A model generated the notes under the pieces. The model ran no database searches. It was not told the DNA's origin and saw only the letters and a list, made by a program, of their open reading frames with translations. From Loripinus fragilis (taxonomy: Eukaryota; Mollusca; Bivalvia; Lucinida; Lucinidae), in the NCBI GenBank assembly GCA_964019695.1, contig OZ026525.1:63458253-63522252 (forward strand): a DNA stretch of 64,000 bases, given 5' to 3'. Of the stretch, positions 31,325 through 41,729 are shown in pieces (position 1 is the stretch's first letter; every line of letters starts with the position of its first letter). Made by a program: the position numbers and the translations under genes.

Positions 31325-31739
31325 GTATCATGTGTTGAATTATTATTATGCCCAATCGGAATGCAATCCGTTCATATTTTCTAAAGTTATCTAACATATA
31401 ATAATTGTTGCCTTAGCTGTGACCTTGAGTGTATACATCAAGTCTTGCTAGCAGCGGCTTTGCAAACAGTTTGGACCTAGATCAATGAATCTTGTCCCAA
31501 ACCGTTCGATACTGTAATGGTGTTCATGAAAGAACTTCTTTGACAAAATTACCCAGAATGCAAAAACGTAAAGTACATCTTATGGAATAAATCAGCATTG
31601 ACATGCATGCGCACTATATACGTGCATGATCGCCATGTACGAGCATGGATGATGATATATGTAATGTATAAATCGGTTGAGACGTAACATTAATTGGCCT
31701 CGTCGTGAGAAACCTGTCTTCGGAGGTTTGCGAACAACA

Positions 31740-31795
31740 AAGGCGCAGACAAGCCTGCGCATCCGCACAGTCTGATCAGCGCCATTGTTATTCAC
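31740..31795. repeat. Short hairpin
   Basis: AACAAAGGCGCAGACAAGCCTGCG is followed by CGCACAGTCTGATCAGCGCC and ATTGTT, an imperfect stem related to the family A core. Confidence 0.45.
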
Positions 31796-31799
31796 GTTT

Positions 31800-32668
31800 T
31801 GAAAAGTACCATATCTAAGCTAACCATAAGCGAAATTTCAATTTTCTAGCTAATCTCTGTAGCTGATTAGACTGGTTTGAGTTACGCATTGTAGGGAATC
31901 CCGAAGACAGGTCGTCTCGCGACGAGGCCCAATTAATATTTTTGATTATTCCATTTCTAGTACAGTCCATTAGCTATTCCTTACAATAATAATGGTTATT
32001 CACGACTTACACTGATTTCTAATAATGTTCGTTTACGTCTTTCTTAAATGTCTGATTTTGCACTCCAGACTTGAGATTAAAACGACCATGTCAGTGCTTT
32101 AAAGCTACTACATAAGCCATTGCACAAGTTCTAAAAGTACAATGTGCCTAGCTATGATTGCGGCCAACCGAGTCTGACCAGGGTAATCACATTGCGCAAG
32201 CCGAAAGCCTACTTTACATGGCTAGCAATAGTACGCAATTCAGTTTGATCTGATTCTTAGCTGGTCTGCGTCTTTGTCATTGCAGAGAACAAAAACTTTT
32301 TTTTATCTGTATGTACTTTTTCCCGTGTTGAGGTTCTTTAGTTTGTAATGAAGTATTTAGTTTGCTTCAACTATTTAAATATATAGCATGCATGAAGCGA
32401 TGAAGTTACATCGTAAGCCACTTAAAGTTTCCTGTAACCAGTTGTTAGACTGTAATACATTTTTTGTTTCAAAGATGAATGTCGTTCTTACGTCAAGTCT
32501 CAGCCTGCTACACATGATAGAATATAAAGAATACACACAAAAAGACGAAAATTCAAGTGATTTGACGAACATGTGCATGTACGTATATGTACATTTATGA
32601 AAATACTTAACATAGCCATCGAGCAATCGTTGGTAAGCATATTTGAAGAATGAATCAACTTGTTAACT
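31800..32668. other. Unassigned sequence
   Basis: No gene recognised. TCTGACCAGGGTAATCACATTGCGC near 32172 vaguely resembles hairpin arms. Confidence 0.4.
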
Positions 32669-32822
32669 GATAAATAGAATACCAGGTTCGCGTCTTTTGA
32701 CATCAGGCGTCGTGAACGCACGTTGAATCGGTTGGCAAGCTTCGCGATTCATCATGAGTCCTTGAAGCAGCCTAGCATGTTAAACTTGATATTTAAAGAC
32801 ACTCATCTACATACTATGATTT
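32669..32822. mobile_element. Diverged copy of the GATAAATAGAATACC foldback
   Basis: The left arm GATAAATAGAATACCAGGTT and CGCGTCTTTTGACATCA, the centre GGTTGGCAAGCTTCGC and the right arm TTAAACTTGATATTTAAAGA match the palindrome at 35535-35711 with many substitutions. Confidence 0.7.
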
Positions 32823-32850
32823 CCTCTATAATTGCACGAAGGCGGACCAT

Positions 32851-33028
32851 GCCTCAAGGTTATAAAACTTGAGTTCATTCTCGACTCAAATTAAAGCGCA
32901 GTGATTGGCTGCTTGCAGATATGTGTCCGCAAGTAGCCAATCATTGCGCTTTATGTGTCCACAAGCAGCCAATCATTGCTCTTTATTTGGAGTCTGAGCC
33001 TGTACTGAAGTTTTATAACCTCAAGGCC
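32851..33028. mobile_element. GGTTATAAAACTT foldback, tandem copy 1
   Basis: It starts CCTCAAGGTTATAAAACTTG and ends AAGTTTTATAACCTCAAGGC. The inner arms GATTGGCTGCTTGC and GCAAGTAGCCAATC pair, and a partial extra copy of the arm follows. Confidence 0.8.
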
Positions 33029-33180
33029 AGGCCTCGAGGTTATAAAACTTGAACACAGTCTCAAACTCAAAATAAAGCATAACGATTGGCTGCTTGTGGA
33101 CACGTGTCCGCAAGCAGCCAATCATTGCGCTTCATTTTGAGTTTGAGAATGGACTCAAGCTCTATAACCTCGAGGCCTGG
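33029..33180. mobile_element. GGTTATAAAACTT foldback, tandem copy 2
   Basis: GGCCTCGAGGTTATAAAACTT-type left end and AGCTCTATAACCTCGAGGCC right end, with inner arms GATTGGCTGCTTGTGGACAC/GTGTCCGCAAGCAGCCAATC. It directly abuts copy 1. Confidence 0.82.
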
Positions 33181-34446
33181 TCTCACTCACAATGACTACC
33201 CTGACCAAAAAGTGCATCGGTGGGTTGCTGCCTGATGATTGCATTTGGCTGGTCAGCGCAGCTCAACTTGGGATTGACTTTCTGTGAGTTTAGAGTCATG
33301 TTCTTTGTGTAATCACAGTAATTCAGTTTGATTTGATTCCCTTTGGTGGATGATTCATACATTGCATACGTTTGGATGCTTACATGTGTGTGTTTCAACA
33401 ACAGCTGATTCATTTAACAAGTTTAATTCACAGAAATGATGATAATATCAATAGCCTGAATGTCAACGTCAGTGACACGTAAATAAAAACATTAAATGTT
33501 TAAAGTGCAAAAATATCTTGGAAGATTTCCATGTAATAAAAACTGATGTTTCTAGTTCCTCTCAGTATACATGTATTACATACACATCAACTGTTTATTC
33601 CAGTCTAACTGATTAGTCCTGTTAAATGGTCTACTTTGCATTGGCTTTAAACAGGACTGTACTGTTTGCTAATGTCGATTGTTTGGTATGAATATGCACA
33701 CTTGAAAACAGTTGATAGCACAATGTAACTAACCATGTGCAGATCTAGAAAACTATGTCAGGGAGGGAGTCCTGATAAAGTGTGTATTTTTCACAGAGGA
33801 CCTTACGGACCTTCCTCGTGATGTTAATGGACCCCTAGGGTCCAATACCATCTCTAGGGGGGTCCTTACCAGAATATAGCCTCTTGTGCTTTCCAGAGGG
33901 AAGTCCAAAACCACCCCCTCTGAATCTGCCCATGCTAACGATGCATTTTAGAATTGCGAGTCATTATAGGGTTCGCAAATGTTGTTAATCCGTTATTTGT
34001 ACAAAAACAAACCTTAACAACACCCACGTTTCAAATCAACAAAAAGATGGTATTGAATGCATAGTTTGCATGCATGACACTGCCAATGCATTAGCTAAGC
34101 ATTACAGCTTAAATTACTAAAGAGGATTGGATCTTTTCTATTGAAAGAATGTTCTTCAGGTTCGATAGAGTAAACATTGTGCGTGCCTCGAAATTATATT
34201 TTATTTCCGACTCAGAAAATTGTTTTGATCTTAGCAAATGGATGAGACCCTCGTGGGATAATGTGTTGTCTCCCATACCATGTAGGTCTACAACGTCTAT
34301 CAATGTAAACCGTTAACCCTTTATAATCTGATGGAATAAACAATACTGACATGCACAATAAGGATGTGATTGCCCATTATATATTTAAGGGATCGGAGTT
34401 TGTAAATTGTGATGCTTTTCTGTCCCTGAAGATTGTTTTGACCCAG
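33181..34446. other. Unassigned sequence
   Basis: No gene recognised. GTGCAGATCTAG...CTCTGAATCTGCCCATGC at about 33740-33935 resembles, weakly, the GGATCTAG-type TIR elements. Confidence 0.4.
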
Positions 34447-34507
34447 CAAATAGTGAAGGCCTTGGTGAAATGCCGCGTGTTTTACCTGGGTCATATTCTA
34501 TCTGCCC
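34447..34507. repeat. AAACAGTG hairpin family, degraded member
   Basis: GCAAATAGTGAAGGCC and GTGAAATGCCGCGTG on the left match this family. The right arm is poorly preserved. Confidence 0.45.
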
Positions 34508-34584
34508 AAATTTTGAGAGTACATGGCTACAACTATGTATAGTTGACAACTATATTATTGTACTTTAATTAAAACCTTATATTC

Positions 34585-35340
34585 AGTGCACCTAGCGCAA
34601 ATGCAAATACCGTATGGTTTAAGGAGTCACGGTATTTCTTGTGACCAAATTTGTTTTCGCAGAAAGCCAAACTTTTGTCAGGTATTCATCTAAATACATG
34701 TACATGGAAATATATGTTTGCAGCATACAACTTGGGATAAAAGTGCTGCTTTTGTATATAATTCTGGTCTAGAATACTTTAAGTTTGTTGCCCATGACTT
34801 TTGACCATTACCTATAAATGTCTTAGATACAGTGTACACCAGTTCTGTTTATTGTTCAATCAGTCAGGTCTGTTCATTGAGATGTAACATTACTACATAC
34901 TGTGTACATGTCATTATGAATGAATATTAAGCAATAGGTTTGTACAAAAATAGTGTCTAATGAGCTTTTATAAAGATTTGTTTTTGAGAATTTTGACAAC
35001 CTTCCCCCCCTTTGATCAAGCAAGCCATGTTATATGACTTGTGCAATGTAAAACTATAACTTTATTTAAAGGGATTATCTTGATTACTGGGTGGAAAGGA
35101 CCTCAAACAACTTTAAGTTTCTATTTCATATATGTTATAATAGCTGAACACATATTTTTTTTATCAGTACATGTCCAATGTCAAAGCCATATTGCAGATA
35201 ATTCGAGGGCTGAATCAATTAACTTTTTACAAAGAAAACAAATCATTTTCTTTGAAACTTTTTTCTGACCATTTTATGGGCAATCCTGCATAAAGTCTTT
35301 TCGAAGTCCTTGATTGTGTATAAAGAACACGCAATAAATA
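34585..35340 (+). repeat. Diverged long repeat, copy 2
   Basis: Second member of the pair described at 29270-30060, in the same orientation. It ends immediately before the large quasi-palindrome. Confidence 0.7.
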
Positions 35341-35347
35341 AATGAGT

Positions 35348-36121
35348 TTTATCAGTCACCCCTAATATTAACTGAATTGTTTCAACATAACCTAATAAAC
35401 ATTTCCTATCTCACGGCATGTTACCTTTATCAGGTCATGATGACGTTGCACTTTTTGAATGACGTCGCTAATGACGCTGAATCAACACAAAAATCAAAAA
35501 TTACGTCATAATCGCTAGTTTGAAGAGTGTTCACTAATGGGTAAACTGATAAATAGAATACCAGGTTCGCGTCTTTTGTTATCAAGTTTACCAGGCTCGG
35601 CTTTGAGAACGCTTGTTGAATCGCTCGGCAAGCCTCGCGATGTCAACAAGCGTTCTCAAAGCCTTGCCTGGTAAACTTGATATCAAAAGACACTCACCTA
35701 GTATTCTCTATTTTTCGTAATTGTATGGACAATCTGGTGACATGACTCGTAAATGCTGCAACCGATGCATTTCCTGTGCCAAAATACTGTTATATGTTAT
35801 ATATATAGAGAATACTAGGTGAGTGTCTTTTGATATCAAGTTTACCAGGCTTGCCGAGCGATTCAACATGCGTTCTCAAAGCCGAGCCTGGTAAACTTGA
35901 TATCAAAAGACACGAACCTGGTATTCTATTTATCAGTGTACCCATTGTTGAACTCCCTTCAAACTAGCGATTATGACGTAATTTTTGATTTTTGTGTTGA
36001 TTCAGCGTCATTCAAAAGTGCAACGTCATCATGACCTGATAAAGGTGACATGCCGTGAGATAGGTAACGTTTATTAGGTTATGTTGAAACAATTCAGTTA
36101 ATATAAGGGGTGACTGATAAA
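35348..36121. mobile_element. ~770-bp quasi-palindrome (nested foldbacks)
   Basis: The left arm from TTTATCAGTCACCCCTAATA (35348) pairs with the right arm ending TAAGGGGTGACTGATAAA (36121). Conserved blocks such as AATTTTTGATTTTTGTGTTG pair across about 320 bp. Within each arm lies a smaller palindrome made of TATCAAGTTTACCAGGC arms around GCTCGGCAAGCCTCGC. A 50-bp segment (ATGCTGCAACCGATGCATTT onward) occurs in the centre (about 35751) and again just outside the right end (36121). Confidence 0.82.
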
Positions 36122-36245
36122 TGCTGCAACCGATGCATTTCCTATGCCAAAATACTGTTATATGTTACATATATGTGCTTATGATACGTGCGCACATTGC
36201 GGTCAATTTTAAATTACTAAATGCGATGCAAAAGTTGCATACAGC

Positions 36246-36318
36246 GGCCCCGTGGCCTAATGGATAAGGCGTCTGACTTCGAATCAGAAGATTGCGCGTT
36301 CGAGTCGCGTCGGGGTCG
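36246..36318 (+). tRNA. tRNA-Arg (anticodon TCG), copy 1
   Basis: A 73-nt cloverleaf: acceptor GGCCCCG/CGGGGTC, D stem GCCT/AGGC, anticodon stem TCTGA/TCAGA with loop CTTCGAA (anticodon TCG), and T stem GCGCG/CGCGT with loop TTCGAGT. It has no intron and no encoded CCA, and TTTTT follows at 36320 as a Pol III terminator. Compared with the usual animal tRNA-Arg(TCG), as remembered, the T stem has a paired G52-C62 to C52-G62 swap, so pairing is kept while the outer bases of the B box change. Confidence 0.93.
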
Positions 36319-37164
36319 ATTTTTGTTTTATCTCACATACCAATCCAAGAGAAAGAAGGCTATTTTGCGAGACAATTCAAAATGTTTTGTAATGAAGAAA
36401 AAGGGCATTTGTTTATGAAGAAGTCTTCGATCCTGGGCACACTATTTAAGGTACATTTTTGTTGATTGTAAACGTCAAGCAACGAAGGTTCGAGCGTGTC
36501 TGTGCAGTTGCGTAGACACGCCAGAGACTTCGCTGCTCCTATACTCAGCCTTCGCTGCATCTCTACACAAAGTATGGATGTAGATGAAAAAGTAGGCGTT
36601 TATAAGAGACATTTGCGAATATGCGATAAATGCGCTGACCTATATATATATACTATATTAAGGTGCAACATTGGCGTCATGTTTGTTCGCAGATGTAGCA
36701 CCATACTAAGCTATAGAACGTTTTATTTGTGAAAACTATTATAATTAGGCACACGCGCACATGATACAATTATTGACATAATATCAGAATCTGATATAAA
36801 GATCACTATAATCAGTGTCCAAATGATATACTCTACTGACCTCAGGATCTTATTCGGAGACAATGTGTAATCATTCACCGAGGGCAATAATTCCAGCAGT
36901 GTACAAAGGTTGATTGGAAGAAAACATTTCTATTGGCCTTTGGTGGCTTATATTAGCCAGCCTGTGAGATCGAAATTGACAAAACACCCAAACGAGCCTA
37001 ACATTAGTATGCGTCCTACTGTGATTTTGATCTACATGATATGGAATTAACTTGAATTGAGGCGCTGCCTTACGAAGGGCATGGCCAACTGTATTATATG
37101 GCAAAAGGGAGGCATATAGACTATTACAGTACCTAAGTGCATTAAGTGCCAGAGTGTTCACATC
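36319..37164. other. Unassigned sequence with one hairpin
   Basis: AAGGTTCGAGCGTGTCTG...CAGTTGCGTAGACACGCCAGAGACTTCG at about 36484-36533 forms an imperfect stem. Nothing else recognised. Confidence 0.4.
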
Positions 37165-38130
37165 GTATCTGGAGCATATCTCCTATATTATTTGAAGTAG
37201 GAACCCAAAATTCGATGTGTGAATGCATCTTTGGAATGCTAAATGTTTGGGTCACTGTGACATTGACCTTTGGCATTAGTTCTAAAATAATCGTGTCAGA
37301 AGCATATATCCTATATTATTTGACGTAGGAATCCAAACTATCGTGAGTGGATATATCTTGGTGTTGCAGAATGTCGCATACTATTTTTGGGGTAGCTGTG
37401 ACTTTGACCTCAGCTCTATAAAATATTGTACGGGACATATCTCCTATATTAAATGATATAGAAGTCCTAAATTTTATTTGTGGATACATGTTGGGGTCGC
37501 GGAGTGTTGCATACTGATTTTAGGTCACTGTGAAAAAAATCGTGTTCGGAGCATATTCTCTATATTATTTGAGGTCACAATCCCAAATTTGGTACGTGGA
37601 TACATCTTGGGGATGCGGAATGTCACCTACTTTTTTCGGGTCACTGTGTCTCTGGTTTCAGTTATAGAAAAGTCCAGAGCATATCTGTATATTTTTTAAG
37701 GTAGGAATCCCAAATAAGGTGTGTGGATACATTGTTGTGTTACTGCTTTTGGATCCCTTTGACCCTAACCTCTGGCCTGGGTTTTAGAAAAGGTATTTTC
37801 AGTGTTGTCAAATAACTTTTCACAAATGTCTGGCATATTAGACGCAATCCTTTTGGGGCATTTTTCATGTAACTGTGACCTATTTCGTTTGTTATAGACT
37901 ATATAAATGGTCAGGCATAAACAGTAGCCTGAGGTTTAAGATCCAGCAAACATAGCACTGTGACCTTGACTGGCCTCAGGCTTCACTGAGTTCTAGAAAT
38001 GTCAATTCTGGCATATCTGTATATTATTTGAGGCAGGTATCCCAAATTCGGTGTGTGTATACATTTTGGGGTAGCGGAGCGTCGCATATTGCTTCTGGAT
38101 CACTTTGACTAGGATTTAGAAAAATCGTAA
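37165..38130 (+). repeat. Tandem repeat, ~145-bp diverged units
   Basis: Successive units contain GAGCATATCTCCTATATTAT, TAGGAATCCCAAATT, TGTGGATACATCTTGGGG, CGGAATGTCGCATACT and GGTCACTGTGAC blocks in the same order. Unit starts are near 37170, 37290, 37433, 37550, 37678 and 38010. Divergence is high, so the array is old. Confidence 0.75.
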
Positions 38131-39442
38131 AACAGGTATGTCCAGTGTTGTCGAATACCTTTCCACAAATGTCTTGCATTATAATCGCATTCCTTTGGGG
38201 CTTTTATCATGTAACTGTGACATGTCTTGTTTGCTATAGACTAACATGGTCAGGCATACGTCTAAGAGTAGGTACTTGTTGGAACTGGAGCAAGAATTTT
38301 TCTCATCCTTTTCATTATCAACGTCAAAGTGCATATTCTGATGTTCTTATATGCTGTAGTTCCCTCAAGACAATTGTAGCTTGGAATGTACTTAAACAGA
38401 AATTACCGAATATGTACTGCATATAAAACATCTTCCTACAAGCCACTGAGCCATTTAAGCTTAAATTTCACACAGGTCTTCTTTGGCATGAGAACAAAAA
38501 AGTGCATAAATTGTCCAATTCACATCATCAAGATGGCCGCCACTACTATAATTGGTATAAACCTTAAACATTGTGTCTTCATCTATTAGTCCAATGAATT
38601 TGAAACTTGGATGTATAATCAGCCACTTTTGCAAACTATAATATGTTCAAATAATGACCATAGCATGATATTTAGCTATCTTAACACAAGGTCAATTTGG
38701 GATAATTTTATTTTGCTAAATTACATTAAATTGTAACTACATATGCTTCTGGACGAAGCATGTATTAAATCGTGAAAATAAAACACAGCTCGGACGTTAA
38801 TATTTATTAAAATCTGAAGGTAGAACACATTTACATTGACAAGATCGAGATGTGCAAAAATCAAGCACGCAGTGTGCAAGAATATATACAATAATAGAGC
38901 AAAACGACCGCCAGCTTTTTGAAAAATCTAATACTTGTAAAAATGATTGTTTGTATGTTGTTGTTGTTGTTTTGTATAGTGTAAACAATAACCAAATTTA
39001 GAGGGTTTGACAACCTACAGGGTACACTTGCTGTTTTTGCTAAATGTTGACATGTGCCCAAATTGATGATATGGCTCGTGTCATTAGGAAACTCTTTTTT
39101 TCACATACGAAAAACGGCTGGTTTTTCGTTATTGACAGTCGGTCAGCTTATCTATGACAGTACTCATAATTCATATTATGTGTTGACTCGCATTTAAGAG
39201 ATGCCTTCGGTAACCCTTCTACAAATGGTGCATCAGTACAAGCTAGATTTAAGATCCTAGAAGAATTGTGTATTTATATAAAAAATCAGTTATTTGATTT
39301 GATACATGTACCACTATTGATCACAGATGACCTACAGTCGCAATTTAATTGGTACATGTATAAACAACTGTAAAAGTTTAAACATTAATAGCACATTTTA
39401 TCATATGACGTCGTGTCTGAGAGTGAAATAACGCCATGCAAT
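38131..39442. other. Unassigned sequence
   Basis: No gene recognised. A short CAAGATGGCCGCCACTAC segment near 38530 resembles the repeat at 43570-44215. Confidence 0.4.
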
Positions 39443-39477
39443 AAAATCGATAAACCACTAGTGGTTTATAGATTTAC
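39443..39477. repeat. Short palindrome
   Basis: AATCGATAAACCACTAGTGGTTTATAGATT is nearly symmetric about ACTAGT, within a wider region carrying inverted ATGACGTC words. Confidence 0.6.
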
Positions 39478-39607
39478 GGGAAACGTTATGACGTCCATAT
39501 CAACGTCGCGTACATAATAACAAAATTATAACGTTTTTACGCCAGAAATTAGATTTCAAAGTATCTGTTATATGATAAATAGAATCTAACATTCGTGCTC
39601 TTGTACA

Positions 39608-39715
39608 TTGTATTATTGAATTTATTAAACTCGTTGCGAAAAAGAGATAAAATGCTCGGCAAGCCTCACATTTTATCTCTTTTCCCCAACTCGTTTAATA
39701 AATTCAATAATACAT
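39608..39715. mobile_element. Foldback with shared apex motif
   Basis: TGTATTATTGAATTTATTAA and AAAGAGATAAAATG pair with CATTTTATCTCTTT and TTAATAAATTCAATAATACA. The apex is GCTCGGCAAGCCTCA, nearly the same as in the unrelated-arm palindrome at 35535-35711. Confidence 0.82.
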
Positions 39716-39735
39716 GAGCTCTCATGGAAGATCCT

Positions 39736-40039
39736 CTATGTTTTAGGGCAATTTAGATGTGTTACAAATGATACATTTGAAAGCAAACAACTAGGCAATC
39801 CTCCTTTTAAAAAAGGAAGATTGGTTATTCATTTTCTGTATTTTGCTATGTTATAAAACAATAAAAAAATATTAAGACACCGTTTAGTATCGGAGATATG
39901 ACCCTTCAAAATATGACCAATTGTCCCTTGTTGGATCATTGTACATTATTGCAGCTTATATAACAAGTGTAAGCTTTCACAAAAATCATGGTCTACGCTA
40001 AGCATACATACTTTTTTTTATTCTGAACAAGTCGTGTTT
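39736..40039. other. Unassigned sequence
   Basis: AT-rich. Nothing recognised. Confidence 0.4.
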
Positions 40040-40262
40040 AAAACAAAGGGACGACAGATAGACAGGCATGTAGATATATACGTTCCGCTGCTCAGGCTCA
40101 TAGCCCTTGGAATGCTGGTTGGGTGCTCTAACCATCTGAGCCAGCCGGGTGATCCAAAAGTAATCACCATCTACTTTTATTGTATTGACCAATTCGGGGC
40201 GTTTTGACTTGGGGACGTCTCTGCTACAGACCAGATAAAACCATGACGGAACTTTACAATAC
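40040..40262 (-). mobile_element. tRNA-derived SINE, minus strand, copy 1
   Basis: On the minus strand a tRNA-like head has the A-box-like GGCTCAGATGGTTAGAG. On the plus strand TTCGGGGCGTTTTGACTTGG and GACGTCT, then ACGGAACTTTACAATACAGG, are shared with the next copy at 40325. Confidence 0.65.
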
Positions 40263-40324
40263 AGGTCGCTAAGCTCCCTAAAACCAAAGGTACAAATTTT
40301 GGTATTATCTGTAAGACGAACAAG

Positions 40325-40545
40325 CAGGCAGTCAGACAGAAATATATATTTCGCTGCTCGAGGTCACAGTTCTCGGAACCCTTGAACCACCTGGGCTACC
40401 TGTACCCGGGTGGTCCAAATTTGAAATCGCATCGCCTACTTTCTTTGTATTGAATTATTCGCGGCGTTTTGACTTGGGGACGTCTATGTAAAAACACAGA
40501 CAACTGAGTGTCAACAATGGTGGAACTTTACGATACAATACGGAC
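40325..40545 (-). mobile_element. tRNA-derived SINE, minus strand, copy 2
   Basis: It shares CGGCGTTTTGACTTGGGGAC and TGGAACTTTACGATACAATA with the upstream copy, and an ACCTGGGCTACC-type degraded head. The two lie in tandem, about 60 bp apart. Confidence 0.62.
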
Positions 40546-40765
40546 GGACAGACGGACCCACACAGTGATTATAGAGAACACCTGCGGGTAGCGATGCATT
40601 GTTTATATCGAAATGCTGTTACATGTATACAGGTGTCCCATTTTTAATGAACATTTTCATATGCATGTGCGTATGATATATGCGCCCCTGACATTCCAAT
40701 GTGTCTTCATACGTTGTTTTATGATCGATTAAGTTACTGAGGTGCATACCAAATAACTCTGCACC

Positions 40766-40838
40766 GGCCCCGTGGCCTAATGGATAAGGCGTCTGACTTC
40801 GAATCAGAAGATTGCGCGTTCGAGTCGCGTCGGGGTCA
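40766..40838 (+). tRNA. tRNA-Arg (anticodon TCG), copy 2
   Basis: Identical to copy 1 at 36246 over the first 72 positions, including the C52-G62 pair in the T stem. Only the discriminator base differs (A instead of G). TTTTT follows at about 40845. The 150 bp upstream is diverged but alignable with that of copy 1 (for example GTGCGTATGATATATGCGC against GTGCTTATGATACGTGCGC), so the pair arose by duplication that included flanking DNA. Confidence 0.92.
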
Positions 40839-40846
40839 ATATGCAT

Positions 40847-41607
40847 TTTTAACCTTTTGTTACAATTTTGTGATTTTGAATGTTTAGATTATTAAGGTAT
40901 TGGGTCACTGTAAAGGCGTTACCTTTAATATGCATATATCTTGATGTGGTTTGGCTATTTCATCTGCTCAAAAAGAGAACTCAGATAATATTAAAGTTAA
41001 GGGCCCAGACCTGTAATTGTTTTTCCATAGACCTCCATTATAGCTTTTAAGTAGGCTGTGGTCCTCACAACTCTTTAATCACAAGGAGGCTGCCATAGAG
41101 TTACAGATTGGACCTAGTTCAATCAATAAACAAGAATGAGATACCCTGGTGACCGCCATGTTTTACCACTTTTTGGCCCCTGAAGGTGGGCACCCTACAT
41201 GAGAGGAAAATTCTACTGAAAAAAATACCAAATTGCAAGGTCCTTTTTTCTAAGCCACACCAGTAAACTTAATCAACAAAAGCAATGAGATGTTGTTTCA
41301 AAAAGTACAGCAAAGACACACCCATCTAATAAATACAATATATTTTCTAGTTTTATTATTGACCAATCATAAAACACCTTACAACTTAAAAATATTGTGC
41401 TGAGCTTCCACCCACCTTTTGAGCAAATCACTGCCCTTTTTACAATACGGGTCTGTGACCTAAACATGGTAAATAAATTGTTTGAGCCGCGCAGGCGTGC
41501 GTGTATTTTATGAAAATCGTGACCGTATATATGTTAACCCTTAGAGCGCCCATACATCAAAGAGCGTCTGCTTTTGTCGTCTGCTGAAATGTTTTGAAGC
41601 CTCTTCG
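40847..41607. other. Unassigned sequence
   Basis: No gene recognised. Confidence 0.4.
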
Positions 41608-41675
41608 ACAAACAGTGTAGATCCAGATCAGACTGCTCCTGTGGGAGCAGTGTGATCTGGGTCAACACTGTTTGT
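41608..41675. repeat. AAACAGTG hairpin family member, well preserved
   Basis: ACAAACAGTGTAGATCCAGA and TCAGACTGCTCC pair with GGAGCAGTGTGA and TCTGGGTCAACACTGTTTGT around a two-base loop. Other members lie at 15337, 22919, 51263, 52036, 61901 and 63908. Confidence 0.85.
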
Positions 41676-41729
41676 TTCTATACTTACGTTAACCAATAAA
41701 CAAAATATTAATACTAATACAAATTGTTC

